Source: Lewinellaceae bacterium (GTDB lineage: Bacteria; Bacteroidota; Bacteroidia; Chitinophagales; Saprospiraceae). Taken from it: a DNA stretch of 64,000 bases. The notes below the pieces were generated by a model. The model was not told where the DNA came from. It saw only the letters and a program-made list of their open reading frames with translations, and ran no database searches. The DNA is taken from the NCBI GenBank assembly GCA_020636215.1, contig JACJYG010000007.1, forward strand, positions 496,001 through 560,000, read 5' to 3'. Positions 39,393 to 49,406 of the stretch are shown piece by piece. The position numbers and the translations under genes are program-made. Each line of letters starts with the position of its first letter. Within the stretch, counting starts at the first letter, position 1.

Positions 39393-40922
39393 ATGAGTAC
39401 TTACACCTTATCGAAAAAAGCCGAAATAGTAAAACCGGAGGAACCTGAAGTCTCCGTCAAAAAAATATGGAGCGCCGAAAATAGTAAGCTGATGCTTTTA
39501 TTAGGGGTTACCTTTGTATCTGTCTACTTTACCCCGCCTATTTTCAACAAATTCGTTTTTCTGATATTCCTGATATTGGCCTACCGGTCAAAGGAAGAAG
39601 ACTACTTTTGGTTAGTTTGGTTTTTCATCGTGATAGACGCTCCCGGCCGCTTGTTTTCGGCAGAGGGGCTCTATGACAAACGGATACCTTTATATTCCGT
39701 AACGGGAGGGATAAGCTTCACTTTTTCTCAGCTCTTTTTGTTCGTGTATATCGCAAAGATGTATTTCGAAAATCGGAAATTTGATTTTGCTTTCAAGGAA
39801 ATGTTCAATTACTTTTTTATCATAATTGGCGTATTCCTGCTTTATTCATTTTTGCTAGGCATGGGGCCAGGCACCATCGTAATTGTCCTGAAATCTTTGC
39901 TTCCCTGGGCCTGGATCTTAATTATTCCGTACTATGTGCGTACTCCCGAACAGATAGCAAAGGTCAGCCAGTTGGTTTTTCCTTTTGTATTCATAGGTAT
40001 CGGATTTCAGATCCACACCTTCATTACGGGGAATTACCTGGATTACATGCTGAGAGGCGTGAAGTTGGATTATATAAATTTGGTTGTTGAAGAAGGGGGA
40101 AAAGCGTCACGGGTTTGGGTGTCCACCTTCCTGATGCTTTATGCATTGACACAGGCGCTTTTTTACATGGTGAGTAAGAAAAAGGCCTTTTCTTCCAGTA
40201 ACTACCTTGCGGCGGTTGTTTTTACGGCCTTTGCTTCAATCTTTTTGTCAGCTACCAGAGGCTGGTTACTGGCATACGGTTTTTTGATTATGGCCTCAGT
40301 TTTTCTGATGAGTAAGAGTGGAAAGGTTAAAAAACTGATCAACCTCGCCATTGCTTCCGTTGTGATGGTTTATATTTTGCAATTTAGCTTTCCACTTGTT
40401 CGCCATCAGTTTGAGGCTGCTTTGGATCGGTTTGCCACTATGGAGTTATTGCTTTCCGGTGATGTGACTGCTGGAGGTACGCTAAAACGGATCGATGTCA
40501 GAGGGAAGCGGGTTATGGACCAGTTTTACGAGAGCCCTCTGATCGGGTGGGGTTTTTCCGATACCTACTTCGCATACGAGGACGGCCACGTGGGGCAACA
40601 AAATATTTTACTCAACGTCGGCATTATTGGTTTTTTATACCTGAATTTCTTTTATGGTTATTTATGTCTAAAGATCTGGGTTTATTCCGGGAATAAGCAA
40701 ATACGCTCGATCTGGGGAAATGGTTTCCTCGTTTATTTATTTTCCTTACTTGCTATATTTATTATACACGGTAGTTCTACCCAATTTTGGGGGTTCATCA
40801 TTGAGGGGATGACCACCAAGATAACCTTAATAAGTTTCATTATAGCATCCATAAACGCTATAATTGTACATGCGATCAAAGGCCCTGCAGAGGAAAATGA
40901 CGCATCATTGAAAAAGGTATAG
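39393..40922 (+). CDS. Wzy-like O-antigen/EPS polymerase
   Basis: A 509-residue protein with 11-12 hydrophobic segments and a large periplasmic loop before the last helices, typical of O-antigen ligase/polymerase family members. The motif LSATRGWLLAYGF and, in the loop, RGKRVMDQFYESPLIGWGFSDTY with HVGQQN are of the Wzy_C type. It is followed by the flippase gene after eight bases, so the locus follows the Wzx/Wzy-dependent route. Confidence 0.8.
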   Translation: MSTYTLSKKAEIVKPEEPEVSVKKIWSAENSKLMLLLGVTFVSVYFTPPIFNKFVFLIFLILAYRSKEEDYFWLVWFFIVIDAPGRLFSAEGLYDKRIPLYSVTGGISFTFSQLFLFVYIAKMYFENRKFDFAFKEMFNYFFIIIGVFLLYSFLLGMGPGTIVIVLKSLLPWAWILIIPYYVRTPEQIAKVSQLVFPFVFIGIGFQIHTFITGNYLDYMLRGVKLDYINLVVEEGGKASRVWVSTFLMLYALTQALFYMVSKKKAFSSSNYLAAVVFTAFASIFLSATRGWLLAYGFLIMASVFLMSKSGKVKKLINLAIASVVMVYILQFSFPLVRHQFEAALDRFATMELLLSGDVTAGGTLKRIDVRGKRVMDQFYESPLIGWGFSDTYFAYEDGHVGQQNILLNVGIIGFLYLNFFYGYLCLKIWVYSGNKQIRSIWGNGFLVYLFSLLAIFIIHGSSTQFWGFIIEGMTTKITLISFIIASINAIIVHAIKGPAEENDASLKKV

Positions 40923-40930
40923 CCGCCGTA

Positions 40931-42424
40931 ATGCTCAAACAGCGATTTGTTATTCAATTTGGTTCCCAGTTCGGTATAAAAATACTGGGCATGATTGCAG
41001 GCCTGATCGTTGCCCGGGTAGCCGGGCCGGAGGTCGTTGGTGTTATAGCCTTTGGGACCGCCTATATTTCAATATGGGGTTTTATTACGGGCTTATTCGG
41101 TACAGGGCATATTAAGATGATCTCCGAAGGCAAGGATTTCGGAAATTGCATGACCACATATACCTGGCTACAAGGTGCAAGCCTTTTTTTGTATATCGTT
41201 TTTGTTCTTGGATTTTTTTCCTACCAAAAGTTTTTCTTAACCAATGCATTTGAAAGTAGGACACATGAAATAGTCATTCTAATTCTTTTACTGGCCAATA
41301 TCATAGACCAAGCGCTTAATTTCGGCAATTCAACATTCACCGCCAAATTAGAAATGACCAAAGCAAATTATCCTTTGGTATTAAAGGCGGTCATTTTTCA
41401 TTTGTCCAGGATTGTAATAGTTTTCTTAGGATTAAGGGCAATAGGGTTAGCCACGGCCAATTTGATAAGTGCGCTTTTAGCTTTGCCCTTGGCCTGGCGG
41501 TTCATCAAAAAGATAGATTTTGGCCGCTTTAATAAGGATCTGTTCAAGGAGCACATCAGGTATTCAATCCCAATTTTCCTGATTGTAATTATCAATGCTG
41601 TCATGGAAAATGCGGACAAGTTGCTACTTAACTATTATACGGATACAAAAGAGCTGGGCTATTATTCGGCTGCTTTTTCTATTGGAGGGGTGGTCTTATT
41701 GGTTTCCAACACAATAGGCAATATCTTTTTTCCTCTTTTCTCCGGCTTGATTGCCAGGAAAGATTGGCAGGCGGTTAACCAGAAGATTGATAATTTTCAA
41801 AATTTCATCGTGTTATTTATTTTCCCCCTGATCTGCCTGTTGATCATAATCGGTACGCCCTTTCTGATTACGTTGATCGGTGAGAAATATTACCCCAGCG
41901 TTCTTCCATTTAAAATATTACTTTTTGCCACCTATCTTTCTATCGTAGGTATTCCATACGGCAATATCATTAATGGAATGGGACGGTTTTACATCAATGT
42001 CCTGATCAACCTCATTTGCCTGGCCGTTTTTGTCGCATCTATTTTTTTTCTGGTCAACCCAGCCTACCTGGGGCTGGGCGCAACGGGTATCGCCATTAAC
42101 CTCGTTGTTATCAACGCTGTAAGGAATATACTCTATTGGATGTTTTCGTTCCGCATGGGAGAGATGAAATTTCAGGTATCGGTTTTTTTGCCCTACTTGA
42201 CTATCGGTATGGTTTCCGCCATTTTTCTTTGGCTCTCGCCCACCTTTCTGGAGTGGAGTTCATTATGGTGGCTGATCATGAGCCCCGTCTATATCGCTAT
42301 TGTTTACTATGCGATGTATCAGTTTGGGTTTATTGGCAGGAAGAATATTGAACAATTATTGGATGTCATGAACTTGAAAAAGTTGCGTGATTATATAAAC
42401 TTCGAGTTACGGGATGATAAGTAG
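40931..42424 (+). CDS. Wzx-like oligosaccharide flippase
   Basis: A 497-residue protein with about 12-14 transmembrane helices of the polysaccharide-transport (MATE/MOP) superfamily. The start FVIQFGSQFGIKILGMIAGLIVARVAGPEVVGVIAFG and LEMTKANYPLVLKAVIFHLSRIV are typical. It moves the lipid-linked repeat unit to the outer face of the inner membrane. Confidence 0.88.
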   Translation: MLKQRFVIQFGSQFGIKILGMIAGLIVARVAGPEVVGVIAFGTAYISIWGFITGLFGTGHIKMISEGKDFGNCMTTYTWLQGASLFLYIVFVLGFFSYQKFFLTNAFESRTHEIVILILLLANIIDQALNFGNSTFTAKLEMTKANYPLVLKAVIFHLSRIVIVFLGLRAIGLATANLISALLALPLAWRFIKKIDFGRFNKDLFKEHIRYSIPIFLIVIINAVMENADKLLLNYYTDTKELGYYSAAFSIGGVVLLVSNTIGNIFFPLFSGLIARKDWQAVNQKIDNFQNFIVLFIFPLICLLIIIGTPFLITLIGEKYYPSVLPFKILLFATYLSIVGIPYGNIINGMGRFYINVLINLICLAVFVASIFFLVNPAYLGLGATGIAINLVVINAVRNILYWMFSFRMGEMKFQVSVFLPYLTIGMVSAIFLWLSPTFLEWSSLWWLIMSPVYIAIVYYAMYQFGFIGRKNIEQLLDVMNLKKLRDYINFELRDDK

Positions 42425-42485
42425 ACGGATAAGGGCTTACAGGATACTCGCCCAGCCGATTTTCATTTCTTTTTAAAAAGGCCCC

Positions 42486-43769
42486 ATGAATTTGAAAAAA
42501 TTAAAGGTCATATACCTCATGCAGGATCTCCCCCCCTATGAGTATTACGTGAACGCTCCTAGGCCTTCTGTTAACTGGGATACTCCAAATGGGAGTTGGG
42601 TAGGGATTTGGGGATATGAGTGGGGGGATTTGCTGGGGAATAGTATCCTGGCTTACCATCCGGAATATGAATTTGAAGTCTGGCAACCGGATTTAAGGGC
42701 AGACAAGCTCTATTCGCACAGATTTGATAATGGCTTATGCCATAAATTATTTCCGGCAACAATCCACCGACAACTCAATAAAGCTGTTGTCACTTCCGAA
42801 GCCATTCTGGAACAACTGGGCAGGGAGCAAAACGGCCATGAAATCATCCTGCAAACCGATTTGACCCCTCATTCGGATTGGTTGATCCGGCCCAACAAGC
42901 ACTTAAAAATAATGGGCATACTGCATGGCACCATTCATTTGCCTATCCATGAGTTTTTCAAGATCAGGAAAAATCCTCTGCGGTATTATTTTTTACTGCG
43001 CGAGCAACAAGCCCTTAAAAACATTATCAACTACTACGATCTGATCACGTATCAAAACGACACCAATCTGGACGATCTTAAATCGATTTACAAGGGTTCG
43101 CTCAGAAAGGTTACGATGGGGGTGGATTTCGAAAAATTCATTCCACTTGATAAAATTAGCTGTAGGAAAGAATTGGGATTACCCTTGGATAAGCGGATTT
43201 TCATTACCGTCGGCCGGATGAACGCGCTCAAACAAAATGATAAAGTAATTAAGGCTTTTAATCAGTTGAAGGATAAATTTGATTTTTTATTGGTCATGGT
43301 TGGGACCGCCGGCAGTAGTGAATATATGGAATACCTTCAAAAAATTGCTGCGCCCTTATTGGCGGAAAAAAAGATTCTTTTTACCGGTTATAAAAGTGGG
43401 GATAGCCTGGTCAAATATTACAATTCAGCGGACCTGTTCCTGATGACCTCCCTGAGCGAGGGGTGCTCGGTTGCCAGCATGGAGGCTATTGCCTGTGAGA
43501 CGCCCATATTTTCTACCAGGACGGGTTATATAGCAGAATTACAGGCAGAGCATGAGGCTGGATACGTAGCGGGTATCAGAAATTATAGGGAGTGGGTGAA
43601 AGTTTTGAGCCGATACCTTAATGGCCAGCTGGAAATAACGACACTCGGCCGCAGCCTGGCCATGAGGGAATTTTCCTGGCGGGCAATCGCCGGAAAGTTT
43701 GATATGGCCTATCAGCAATTAGTTGAAAGCAGCCAATCGTTTTCAACCTCAAATTCGAAAAACTCATGA
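42486..43769 (+). CDS. GT4-family glycosyltransferase
   Basis: A 427-residue GT-B protein. The C-terminal nucleotide-sugar half has ITVGRMNALKQNDKVIKAF and the E-x7-E signature EGCSVASMEAIA. The N-terminal half is atypical: VNAPRPSVNWDTPNGSWVGIWGYEWGD and WQPDLRADKLYSHR resemble the product of 49407-50561, which has an equivalent YHPPKDGDLYPLASWAG and VWRPDKTVDKIS, so the two may be paralogs. The stop overlaps the next start by four bases. Confidence 0.85.
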   Translation: MNLKKLKVIYLMQDLPPYEYYVNAPRPSVNWDTPNGSWVGIWGYEWGDLLGNSILAYHPEYEFEVWQPDLRADKLYSHRFDNGLCHKLFPATIHRQLNKAVVTSEAILEQLGREQNGHEIILQTDLTPHSDWLIRPNKHLKIMGILHGTIHLPIHEFFKIRKNPLRYYFLLREQQALKNIINYYDLITYQNDTNLDDLKSIYKGSLRKVTMGVDFEKFIPLDKISCRKELGLPLDKRIFITVGRMNALKQNDKVIKAFNQLKDKFDFLLVMVGTAGSSEYMEYLQKIAAPLLAEKKILFTGYKSGDSLVKYYNSADLFLMTSLSEGCSVASMEAIACETPIFSTRTGYIAELQAEHEAGYVAGIRNYREWVKVLSRYLNGQLEITTLGRSLAMREFSWRAIAGKFDMAYQQLVESSQSFSTSNSKNS

Positions 43770-44764
43770 AACCTCCAAAAGTCATTGTTCTCATCCTGTC
43801 ATTCAATGGGAAGTCTTTACTGGATGACTCCGTTTCTTCCTATCTCGACAACGATTACGAAAACTTTGAAGTAGTGGTTATCGACAATGGTTCCATAGAT
43901 GGAACAGAAGATTACGTGAAACAAAAATGGCCGGAAGTCACTGTTTATCGTACCGAAAAGAATCTGGGATACTCCGGTGGTTTTAATTTCGGTTTGGATT
44001 ATGCATTCAACCAGCTCCATGCGGATTATGTGTTGATCACGAATAATGATGTAAAGGCGGACAAAAAGGTTGTCAGTGCCTTGGTTTCCGTGGCGGAGGC
44101 CGATAAGAAAATTGGTTTCGTTACCGGGAAGGCTTATTATTACGATAACCCGGACACTTTACAGACCGTAGGAAAGTACGAAGATCCCATTCGTTGGAAT
44201 GGCGAACATATTGGTGGCGGCCTGGTTGATGAAGGACAATTTGAACAAATATCAGAGCGCATTTTTGTGGATGATATTTTCATGCTCGCCAGCCGGGATG
44301 TTTATACTACAGTAGGCGACTATGATACGACCTTCTTTTTCCAGGCGGAGGAATTCGACTGGCAGGCCCGCGCTAAAAATGCCGGTTTTAAGATATATTA
44401 TACGCCAAATGCCAAAATCTGGCATAAAGAAAGCATGACGATTGGCAAGAGGTCCGCTTTCAAAGCCTTTTACGACGCCAGAAACCCCATGCTGGTCATC
44501 CTGAAGCATCAGTCTCCGGAATACTTTCGCCGTTATTTTTGGTATCACTTAAAAAACGGGGTTGTTAGAAGCTCCCTGATGAACCTGAAAAACCTGCGCC
44601 CCAAAGTGAGCCTGAATATCTGGCAAGGCTTCTTATCCGGGATACTTTGGGGCATCCAAAATAAAAAACTAACGATGAGGCACCTGCTTAATACAGGAAA
44701 AGGTGTTACGGCTAAAGCCACCTCCAGGAATAAGCAAGCAGTCAATTCAGTGACTGAAAATTGA
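43766..44764 (+). CDS. GT2-family glycosyltransferase, rhamnosyltransferase-like
   Basis: A 332-residue GT-A enzyme: VIVLILSFNGKSLLDDSVSSYL, VVVIDNGSIDGTEDYV, NLGYSGGFNFGLDYA, DYVLITNNDVKADKKVV (DXD-type), FFFQAEEFDWQARAKNAGFKIYYTP. These are the markers of the WbbL/RfbF-like GT2 group, whose members often add rhamnose. The C-terminal part has a hydrophobic, membrane-associating segment. Translationally coupled to the GT4 gene before it. Confidence 0.88.
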   Translation: MKPPKVIVLILSFNGKSLLDDSVSSYLDNDYENFEVVVIDNGSIDGTEDYVKQKWPEVTVYRTEKNLGYSGGFNFGLDYAFNQLHADYVLITNNDVKADKKVVSALVSVAEADKKIGFVTGKAYYYDNPDTLQTVGKYEDPIRWNGEHIGGGLVDEGQFEQISERIFVDDIFMLASRDVYTTVGDYDTTFFFQAEEFDWQARAKNAGFKIYYTPNAKIWHKESMTIGKRSAFKAFYDARNPMLVILKHQSPEYFRRYFWYHLKNGVVRSSLMNLKNLRPKVSLNIWQGFLSGILWGIQNKKLTMRHLLNTGKGVTAKATSRNKQAVNSVTEN

Positions 44765-44786
44765 AATTTAATAAGCAGTTCTGACG

Positions 44787-45956
44787 ATGAGACAGATTGC
44801 GGTGGTAAGCTTTGGGATGTCGGACATGATCATTCCACTTCTAAAGCACTTTTCAGGCCATAACCATGATTTTAATGTCACGCTTTTTTTTATCTATTCC
44901 CAGGATAATAAAAAAGAAGGGATTGTGAATTTTTCTTCCGTGTCTGTCAACAATGGTTTTGTCCCTGCAGAAAAATTGGGCGAAGTATTAGGCGCTGAAA
45001 TTCTGGAATACGTCAATCACGCTTTCAAAATTGAAGTCTTTATCTACCAGAGTCAAAGATTCAGATCGCTGCAGAACCTGGCGCTCAGTATTCAATTGGC
45101 CGGCCGGCTTCGAAGATACGGCCTGATTCACGTTAATGGTATTGGCGGCGCTTTATTGCAGCTTATCCCCTTTTTACAATTAAAAAGGTGGATGCTCACC
45201 GTACATGATTACAAGCAGCATTCCGGCGAAGAAACCCGCTGGGGAGGAAAGATAATGGCCATTAGCCTGAAGCGGGCGGATCACGTAATTATTCAAAACC
45301 AGCCGGATTACCAGGAAATTCAGGCTCATTACCCAGAGCTATCTCACAAAACGTCATTTGTGCCTTTTGGCTATCTGGACATATATAAGGCTTTTTTACC
45401 GAAGAGCAGCAAGGAACAAACCCGTTGTGATATTCTGTTTTTCGGCCGTATATCCCAGTATAAAGGCCTCGAATATCTCCTGGACGCGTTGGATGAGTTA
45501 CAGCAGAAAGGCCTTACCCCCAGCGTGACCATAGCTGGAGGCGGCCATTATGACTTTGGCGTCGGCCGTTTTCAAGCTTTGAGTGATGGGAACTTTATCA
45601 ACCGGTATATTGAAAATGGGGAACTGGCGGATTTGATCTGTTCCGCCAAAATCGTTGTTTGCCCGTACACCGATGCCACCCAAAGTGGCGTATTGATGAC
45701 CGCCTTTGCGTTCAATAAGCCGGTCGTTGCTACCGATGTTGGAGGGTTCAAAGACGCAGTTGTCAATGGTGTCAATGGTTTTCTGGTGCCGCCCCGGCAG
45801 GCCGGGCCGTTGGCCGCCGCATTGGAAACCCTCCTTATCGACTCCGAAAAGCGGGACGAGATTGCACAGAACATTCAAACACACAAAGGGCTGCCGCAAT
45901 TTCGATGGGATCAAATAGCCCAGACTTTGCGGCAAGTATACCAAAAGTTTCAATAG
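44787..45956 (+). CDS. GT4-family glycosyltransferase
   Basis: A 389-residue GT-B enzyme. The acceptor half contains NLALSIQLAGRLRRYGLIHVNGIGG and LTVHDYKQHSGEE; the donor half has ILFFGRISQYKGLEYLLDALDEL, VTIAGGGHYDF and CPYTDATQSGVLMTAFAFNKPVVATDVGG. It belongs to the same cytoplasmic assembly line as the neighbouring transferases. Confidence 0.88.
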   Translation: MRQIAVVSFGMSDMIIPLLKHFSGHNHDFNVTLFFIYSQDNKKEGIVNFSSVSVNNGFVPAEKLGEVLGAEILEYVNHAFKIEVFIYQSQRFRSLQNLALSIQLAGRLRRYGLIHVNGIGGALLQLIPFLQLKRWMLTVHDYKQHSGEETRWGGKIMAISLKRADHVIIQNQPDYQEIQAHYPELSHKTSFVPFGYLDIYKAFLPKSSKEQTRCDILFFGRISQYKGLEYLLDALDELQQKGLTPSVTIAGGGHYDFGVGRFQALSDGNFINRYIENGELADLICSAKIVVCPYTDATQSGVLMTAFAFNKPVVATDVGGFKDAVVNGVNGFLVPPRQAGPLAAALETLLIDSEKRDEIAQNIQTHKGLPQFRWDQIAQTLRQVYQKFQ

Positions 45957-45986
45957 AAGATTAACCGTACTTCAGCCCAACAGGCC

Positions 45987-47051
45987 ATGAAAATTGCCAT
46001 ATTCATATCCACCCTGGAATTTGGAGGAGCTGAAAAGCAAGCCGTGGTAGATGCCGCTCTGCTGGCTAAAGGCCATCAGGTTTTTTTTATCACCTTTAGG
46101 GCAGGGCCGCTTAAGGAACAACTTCCCGGAGAGGTTGAGTTCCTGTTATTACAGAAGTCCAATTATTTCTCAACCGCCCGGACTTTGGCCAGATTTCTGA
46201 AAAGCAGGGAGATAGAGTTAGTTCACGCGCATCTTTTTGCCCCAATGGTTATTTCCAGTATTGCCTCCTTATTGTGTAAAGCGAAAGTGGTTTGGAATTT
46301 TCATTCCCATGCCTTTGATAATGTTAAGACAGCAAGATTAGCGCATGGATTGGCCTCCTGGCTGCCGGGCGTTAAGAAAATACTTTTTCCTGCTAATGAA
46401 TTAAAGGAATATTATCGAGCGGAAAATCACAACTTCCCGCAAAAAAAAGAAATGATCTTTTTCAATTCGGGCCAGTTTTGGGAACAGCAGCCATACAGAG
46501 AATCGGGGGATGAAAAAATAATAATCGGCTTCGTGGGAAGAGTCATTCCATTAAAACGCTTACACTTGCTTGTTCGACTCGCTGAGAAACTCAAAGAGGA
46601 AAGCATCGCCAACTTTGAAATAAGCATAGTCGGCGATGGCACAGAACTGCAAAAACTCAAATCCGAAGCTGCGGAGCGGAATGTAACGGACGTCATAAGA
46701 TTCCATGGCTTCCAGTCGGATACCAATAAGTACTACAAAGACTTTTCCATCTTTGCTTTGCCGTCGGAAGAGGAAGTGCTTTCCCTTTCGTTGATCGATG
46801 CTCAGCTGACCGGCCTGCCCTGCGTTGCGTTTGATGTAGGCGGTAATGCCGATGTTGTTGAAAACGGGCGGTCAGGATTTATCGTCCAAGATGAAAGCGC
46901 ATTCATGGGCCGAATCAGGGAACTGGCCACGGACCGTAATTTAAGACGGCAAATGGGGCGCCGGGCTATCGAACAGAGCACCGAAAAATTCAGCCAGAAG
47001 GCGAGAGTAAATAATTTGGAAAAACTATATCAATCTGTATTAAGCTTATGA
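45987..47051 (+). CDS. GT4-family glycosyltransferase
   Basis: A 354-residue GT-B enzyme. The start IAIFISTLEFGGAEKQAVVDAALLA is a classical GT4 acceptor-site motif; then HAHLFAPMVISSI, IGFVGRVIPLKRLHLLVRLAEKL, and the E-x7-E region EEEVLSLSLIDAQLTGLPCVAFDVGGNADVV. The stop overlaps the start of the deacetylase gene (ATGA). Confidence 0.88.
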   Translation: MKIAIFISTLEFGGAEKQAVVDAALLAKGHQVFFITFRAGPLKEQLPGEVEFLLLQKSNYFSTARTLARFLKSREIELVHAHLFAPMVISSIASLLCKAKVVWNFHSHAFDNVKTARLAHGLASWLPGVKKILFPANELKEYYRAENHNFPQKKEMIFFNSGQFWEQQPYRESGDEKIIIGFVGRVIPLKRLHLLVRLAEKLKEESIANFEISIVGDGTELQKLKSEAAERNVTDVIRFHGFQSDTNKYYKDFSIFALPSEEEVLSLSLIDAQLTGLPCVAFDVGGNADVVENGRSGFIVQDESAFMGRIRELATDRNLRRQMGRRAIEQSTEKFSQKARVNNLEKLYQSVLSL

Positions 47052-48043
47052 TTTCCGGAATCAAGCCCATGCTCAGCTTTGAATTGAGGCGCAATCCCAG
47101 AATTGCCGCCCGCCCCGAAAATTTCGACAATTTCATTCCGGAAGGCTATGATGGCGTGTTAATCATTTCGGCGGATTTTGAATTAGCCTGGGCCTGGCGC
47201 TATGCCAAGAAATTGACAAATCCAAAGGAGGAGGCCGAACAATATGCCCGGCAGGCGAGAAGGAATATCCCCCTGATCCTCGATCTTTGTGAGCAATACA
47301 ACATCCCGGTTACCTGGGCGACGGTAGGGCATCTGTTTTTGGACCGATGCGATAGAAAGGAAGGCGGCCTGCCCCATCCTGAATTAAAACGGCTGGCTCA
47401 TTTCGAAAACAATTTTTGGAAATTTGAAGGGAGCGACTGGTTTGAGCACGACCCCTGCACCTCTGTTGAGGAGAATGACGCCTGGTACGCGCCCGACCTG
47501 ATCCGGAAAATTATCGATTCCCCGGTAGGGCACGAAATAGGCTGCCACACTTTTTCACATATAGATTGCAGAGATGGGGTGTGCCCGGAGGCCATTCTCC
47601 GGGATGAACTCAGGGCTTGCCAGGAAGCGGCGGGCCGCTTTGGCATTCAATTGGAAAGCTTCATCTTCCCGGGGCATACGCTGGGCAATTTTAAAACCCT
47701 CAAAGAGTGCGGTTATACTGCCATCCGCACCAACTACGCCAATGTGATCGGCTATCCGGAAATGGATGAATACGGATTGTGGCGGTTTCCCGTAACGGCC
47801 GAAATGACCATGAACCCCAGGTTAAGCAAAAAATACAACGTTTATCGTTTTCAGAAGATCATCGAACTAACCCTGAAGCATAGAGCGGTTGCGAACTATT
47901 GGTTTCATCCCTCTCTACCGGGTGAGGATATTCCCGAATTGTTTGAAAATCTATTCCGGTTTATAAACAAGTATAGAGATCGGCTTTGGATAGGCACTAT
48001 GAAAGACTATACGAAGCACTTAAATGAACATTGTCTGGCATAA
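47048..48043 (+). CDS. polysaccharide deacetylase (CE4 family)
   Basis: A 331-residue NodB-fold protein. Metal ligands are visible as Asp in IISADFELAW and the HxxxH pair in IGCHTFSHIDC; FIFPGHTLGNFKTLKECGYTAIRTN matches motif 3, and WFHPSLPGE the last motif. The SADFE form, instead of TFDDG, is common among deacetylases of EPS loci. It probably removes N-acetyl groups from the growing chain. No signal peptide, so it would act in the cytoplasm, which is unusual for the family. Confidence 0.85.
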   Translation: MISGIKPMLSFELRRNPRIAARPENFDNFIPEGYDGVLIISADFELAWAWRYAKKLTNPKEEAEQYARQARRNIPLILDLCEQYNIPVTWATVGHLFLDRCDRKEGGLPHPELKRLAHFENNFWKFEGSDWFEHDPCTSVEENDAWYAPDLIRKIIDSPVGHEIGCHTFSHIDCRDGVCPEAILRDELRACQEAAGRFGIQLESFIFPGHTLGNFKTLKECGYTAIRTNYANVIGYPEMDEYGLWRFPVTAEMTMNPRLSKKYNVYRFQKIIELTLKHRAVANYWFHPSLPGEDIPELFENLFRFINKYRDRLWIGTMKDYTKHLNEHCLA

Positions 48044-48101
48044 ACCCTGAGTTGCCAGGAATTTTGATAAATCCATTTGGTTTGCATTTAAATAATTGTT
48101 T

Positions 48102-49361
48102 ATGAATAAATCTACTAATGTTCCGGTGATACTCATGGATTGTGAACACCGGTCCATTCAGGGTGTCATCTCTTCTTTTGGAAAAAGGGGGATTGAAATA
48201 GTTGCTTTATCTGCTCAAAGGGAGAACCCTCCGCCCGCTTTCCGCTCCAAATATGTCGATCATACTTATTTCAGTCCGACAGTATGGGAAGAAGAAGCTT
48301 ATCTTAAATTCCTGATCGATTTACCGCACCGTGGGGTTTTGCTCTTTTCCACAGATTCGGCGGCACAGTATGTGTCCAAGTATAAGCGGCAGATACAGGA
48401 TGCCGGATATCTGGTCAATATCCTGGATTATGAGATATTGCGAAAGTCATTTGACAAAGACAGTATATACAGGGTTTGTAAGGAGATAGGCGTGCCTACG
48501 ATAAAAACGAAAGAAGTAAATTCCATCGAAGATATTTATTCGGCGGCTGAGGAAATTGGTTATCCTTTACTTTTGAAACCAACCCGGCTGGCCGGCGCCC
48601 GCTTTCAGAAGATCGATAAGCTGGAGGATATTCCCCGGGCATACGAATTGATGAATGGCATGATCCACTCCGAACAATTTGCCCCTCAGGAGTCGGGGAT
48701 GATCGTTCAGGAATACATCATTTACGATTTCAATGATATCTATTGTATAGAATGTTATTTTTCCAGAGATCAAAGCTCCAAGGAAATCCTGGTCATCGAG
48801 AAGATCAGGCCCGATATCAACTACGACGGCACAGTCGGATCGAGGATATATGCCGGCAAAACGATAAGGTCGGCTGATCTGGAAAGGCTCACCCAGCAAG
48901 TACTCGATCATTTTAACTGGACTGGGATTGCCAATGTCGATTGGTTGTATTCTAAAAAATACGATGATTATTTGCTTTGTGAGATCAATCCCCGGCTTCC
49001 CGGCTTTTCAAATTTCCCCACCAAAATCGGCTTTGAAATGGCCTGGTATTACTACGCTGACCTGACCGATACACCGAGAGAAGCCTTTCAGTTTAAACCC
49101 GCCTTATACTTTGAAGCTCTGCGGCATCCCGGCGATCTGACCAGCAATCTGGTCGCCGTTTTTAAAGGGCATCTGAGCTTATGGGGGTTCATCAAACCGT
49201 ACCTCAAGATGTTCACCGGCCGCTACCAGGTAGTATTCGATGTATACTACGGCGCTGATTTCGGATTGACCTGGGAGAATTATAAAATTTCAATTAATAA
49301 TCTGATAAAAAAACCAGGTAAATATTATGCCGGCCGGCTTGCCCAGTCAAAGAAGGCCTAG
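48102..49361 (+). CDS. ATP-grasp carboxylate-amine ligase-like protein
   Basis: A 419-residue ATP-grasp protein, start ATG at 48102. It has GYPLLLKPTRLAGARFQKI (P-loop-like lysine) and the metal-binding LLCEINPRLPGFSNF. The N-terminal domain (VILMDCEHRSIQGVISSFGKRGIEIVAL) is pre-ATP-grasp. Family members join a carboxylate to an amine or thiol. In polysaccharide loci such enzymes may attach amino acids to sugars. A second member of the superfamily lies at 55496. Confidence 0.82.
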   Translation: MNKSTNVPVILMDCEHRSIQGVISSFGKRGIEIVALSAQRENPPPAFRSKYVDHTYFSPTVWEEEAYLKFLIDLPHRGVLLFSTDSAAQYVSKYKRQIQDAGYLVNILDYEILRKSFDKDSIYRVCKEIGVPTIKTKEVNSIEDIYSAAEEIGYPLLLKPTRLAGARFQKIDKLEDIPRAYELMNGMIHSEQFAPQESGMIVQEYIIYDFNDIYCIECYFSRDQSSKEILVIEKIRPDINYDGTVGSRIYAGKTIRSADLERLTQQVLDHFNWTGIANVDWLYSKKYDDYLLCEINPRLPGFSNFPTKIGFEMAWYYYADLTDTPREAFQFKPALYFEALRHPGDLTSNLVAVFKGHLSLWGFIKPYLKMFTGRYQVVFDVYYGADFGLTWENYKISINNLIKKPGKYYAGRLAQSKKA

Positions 49362-49406
49362 TTTGCAGTATAGCCTGAATTGTGCCTGCATGAAATTTAT
49401 TGCACT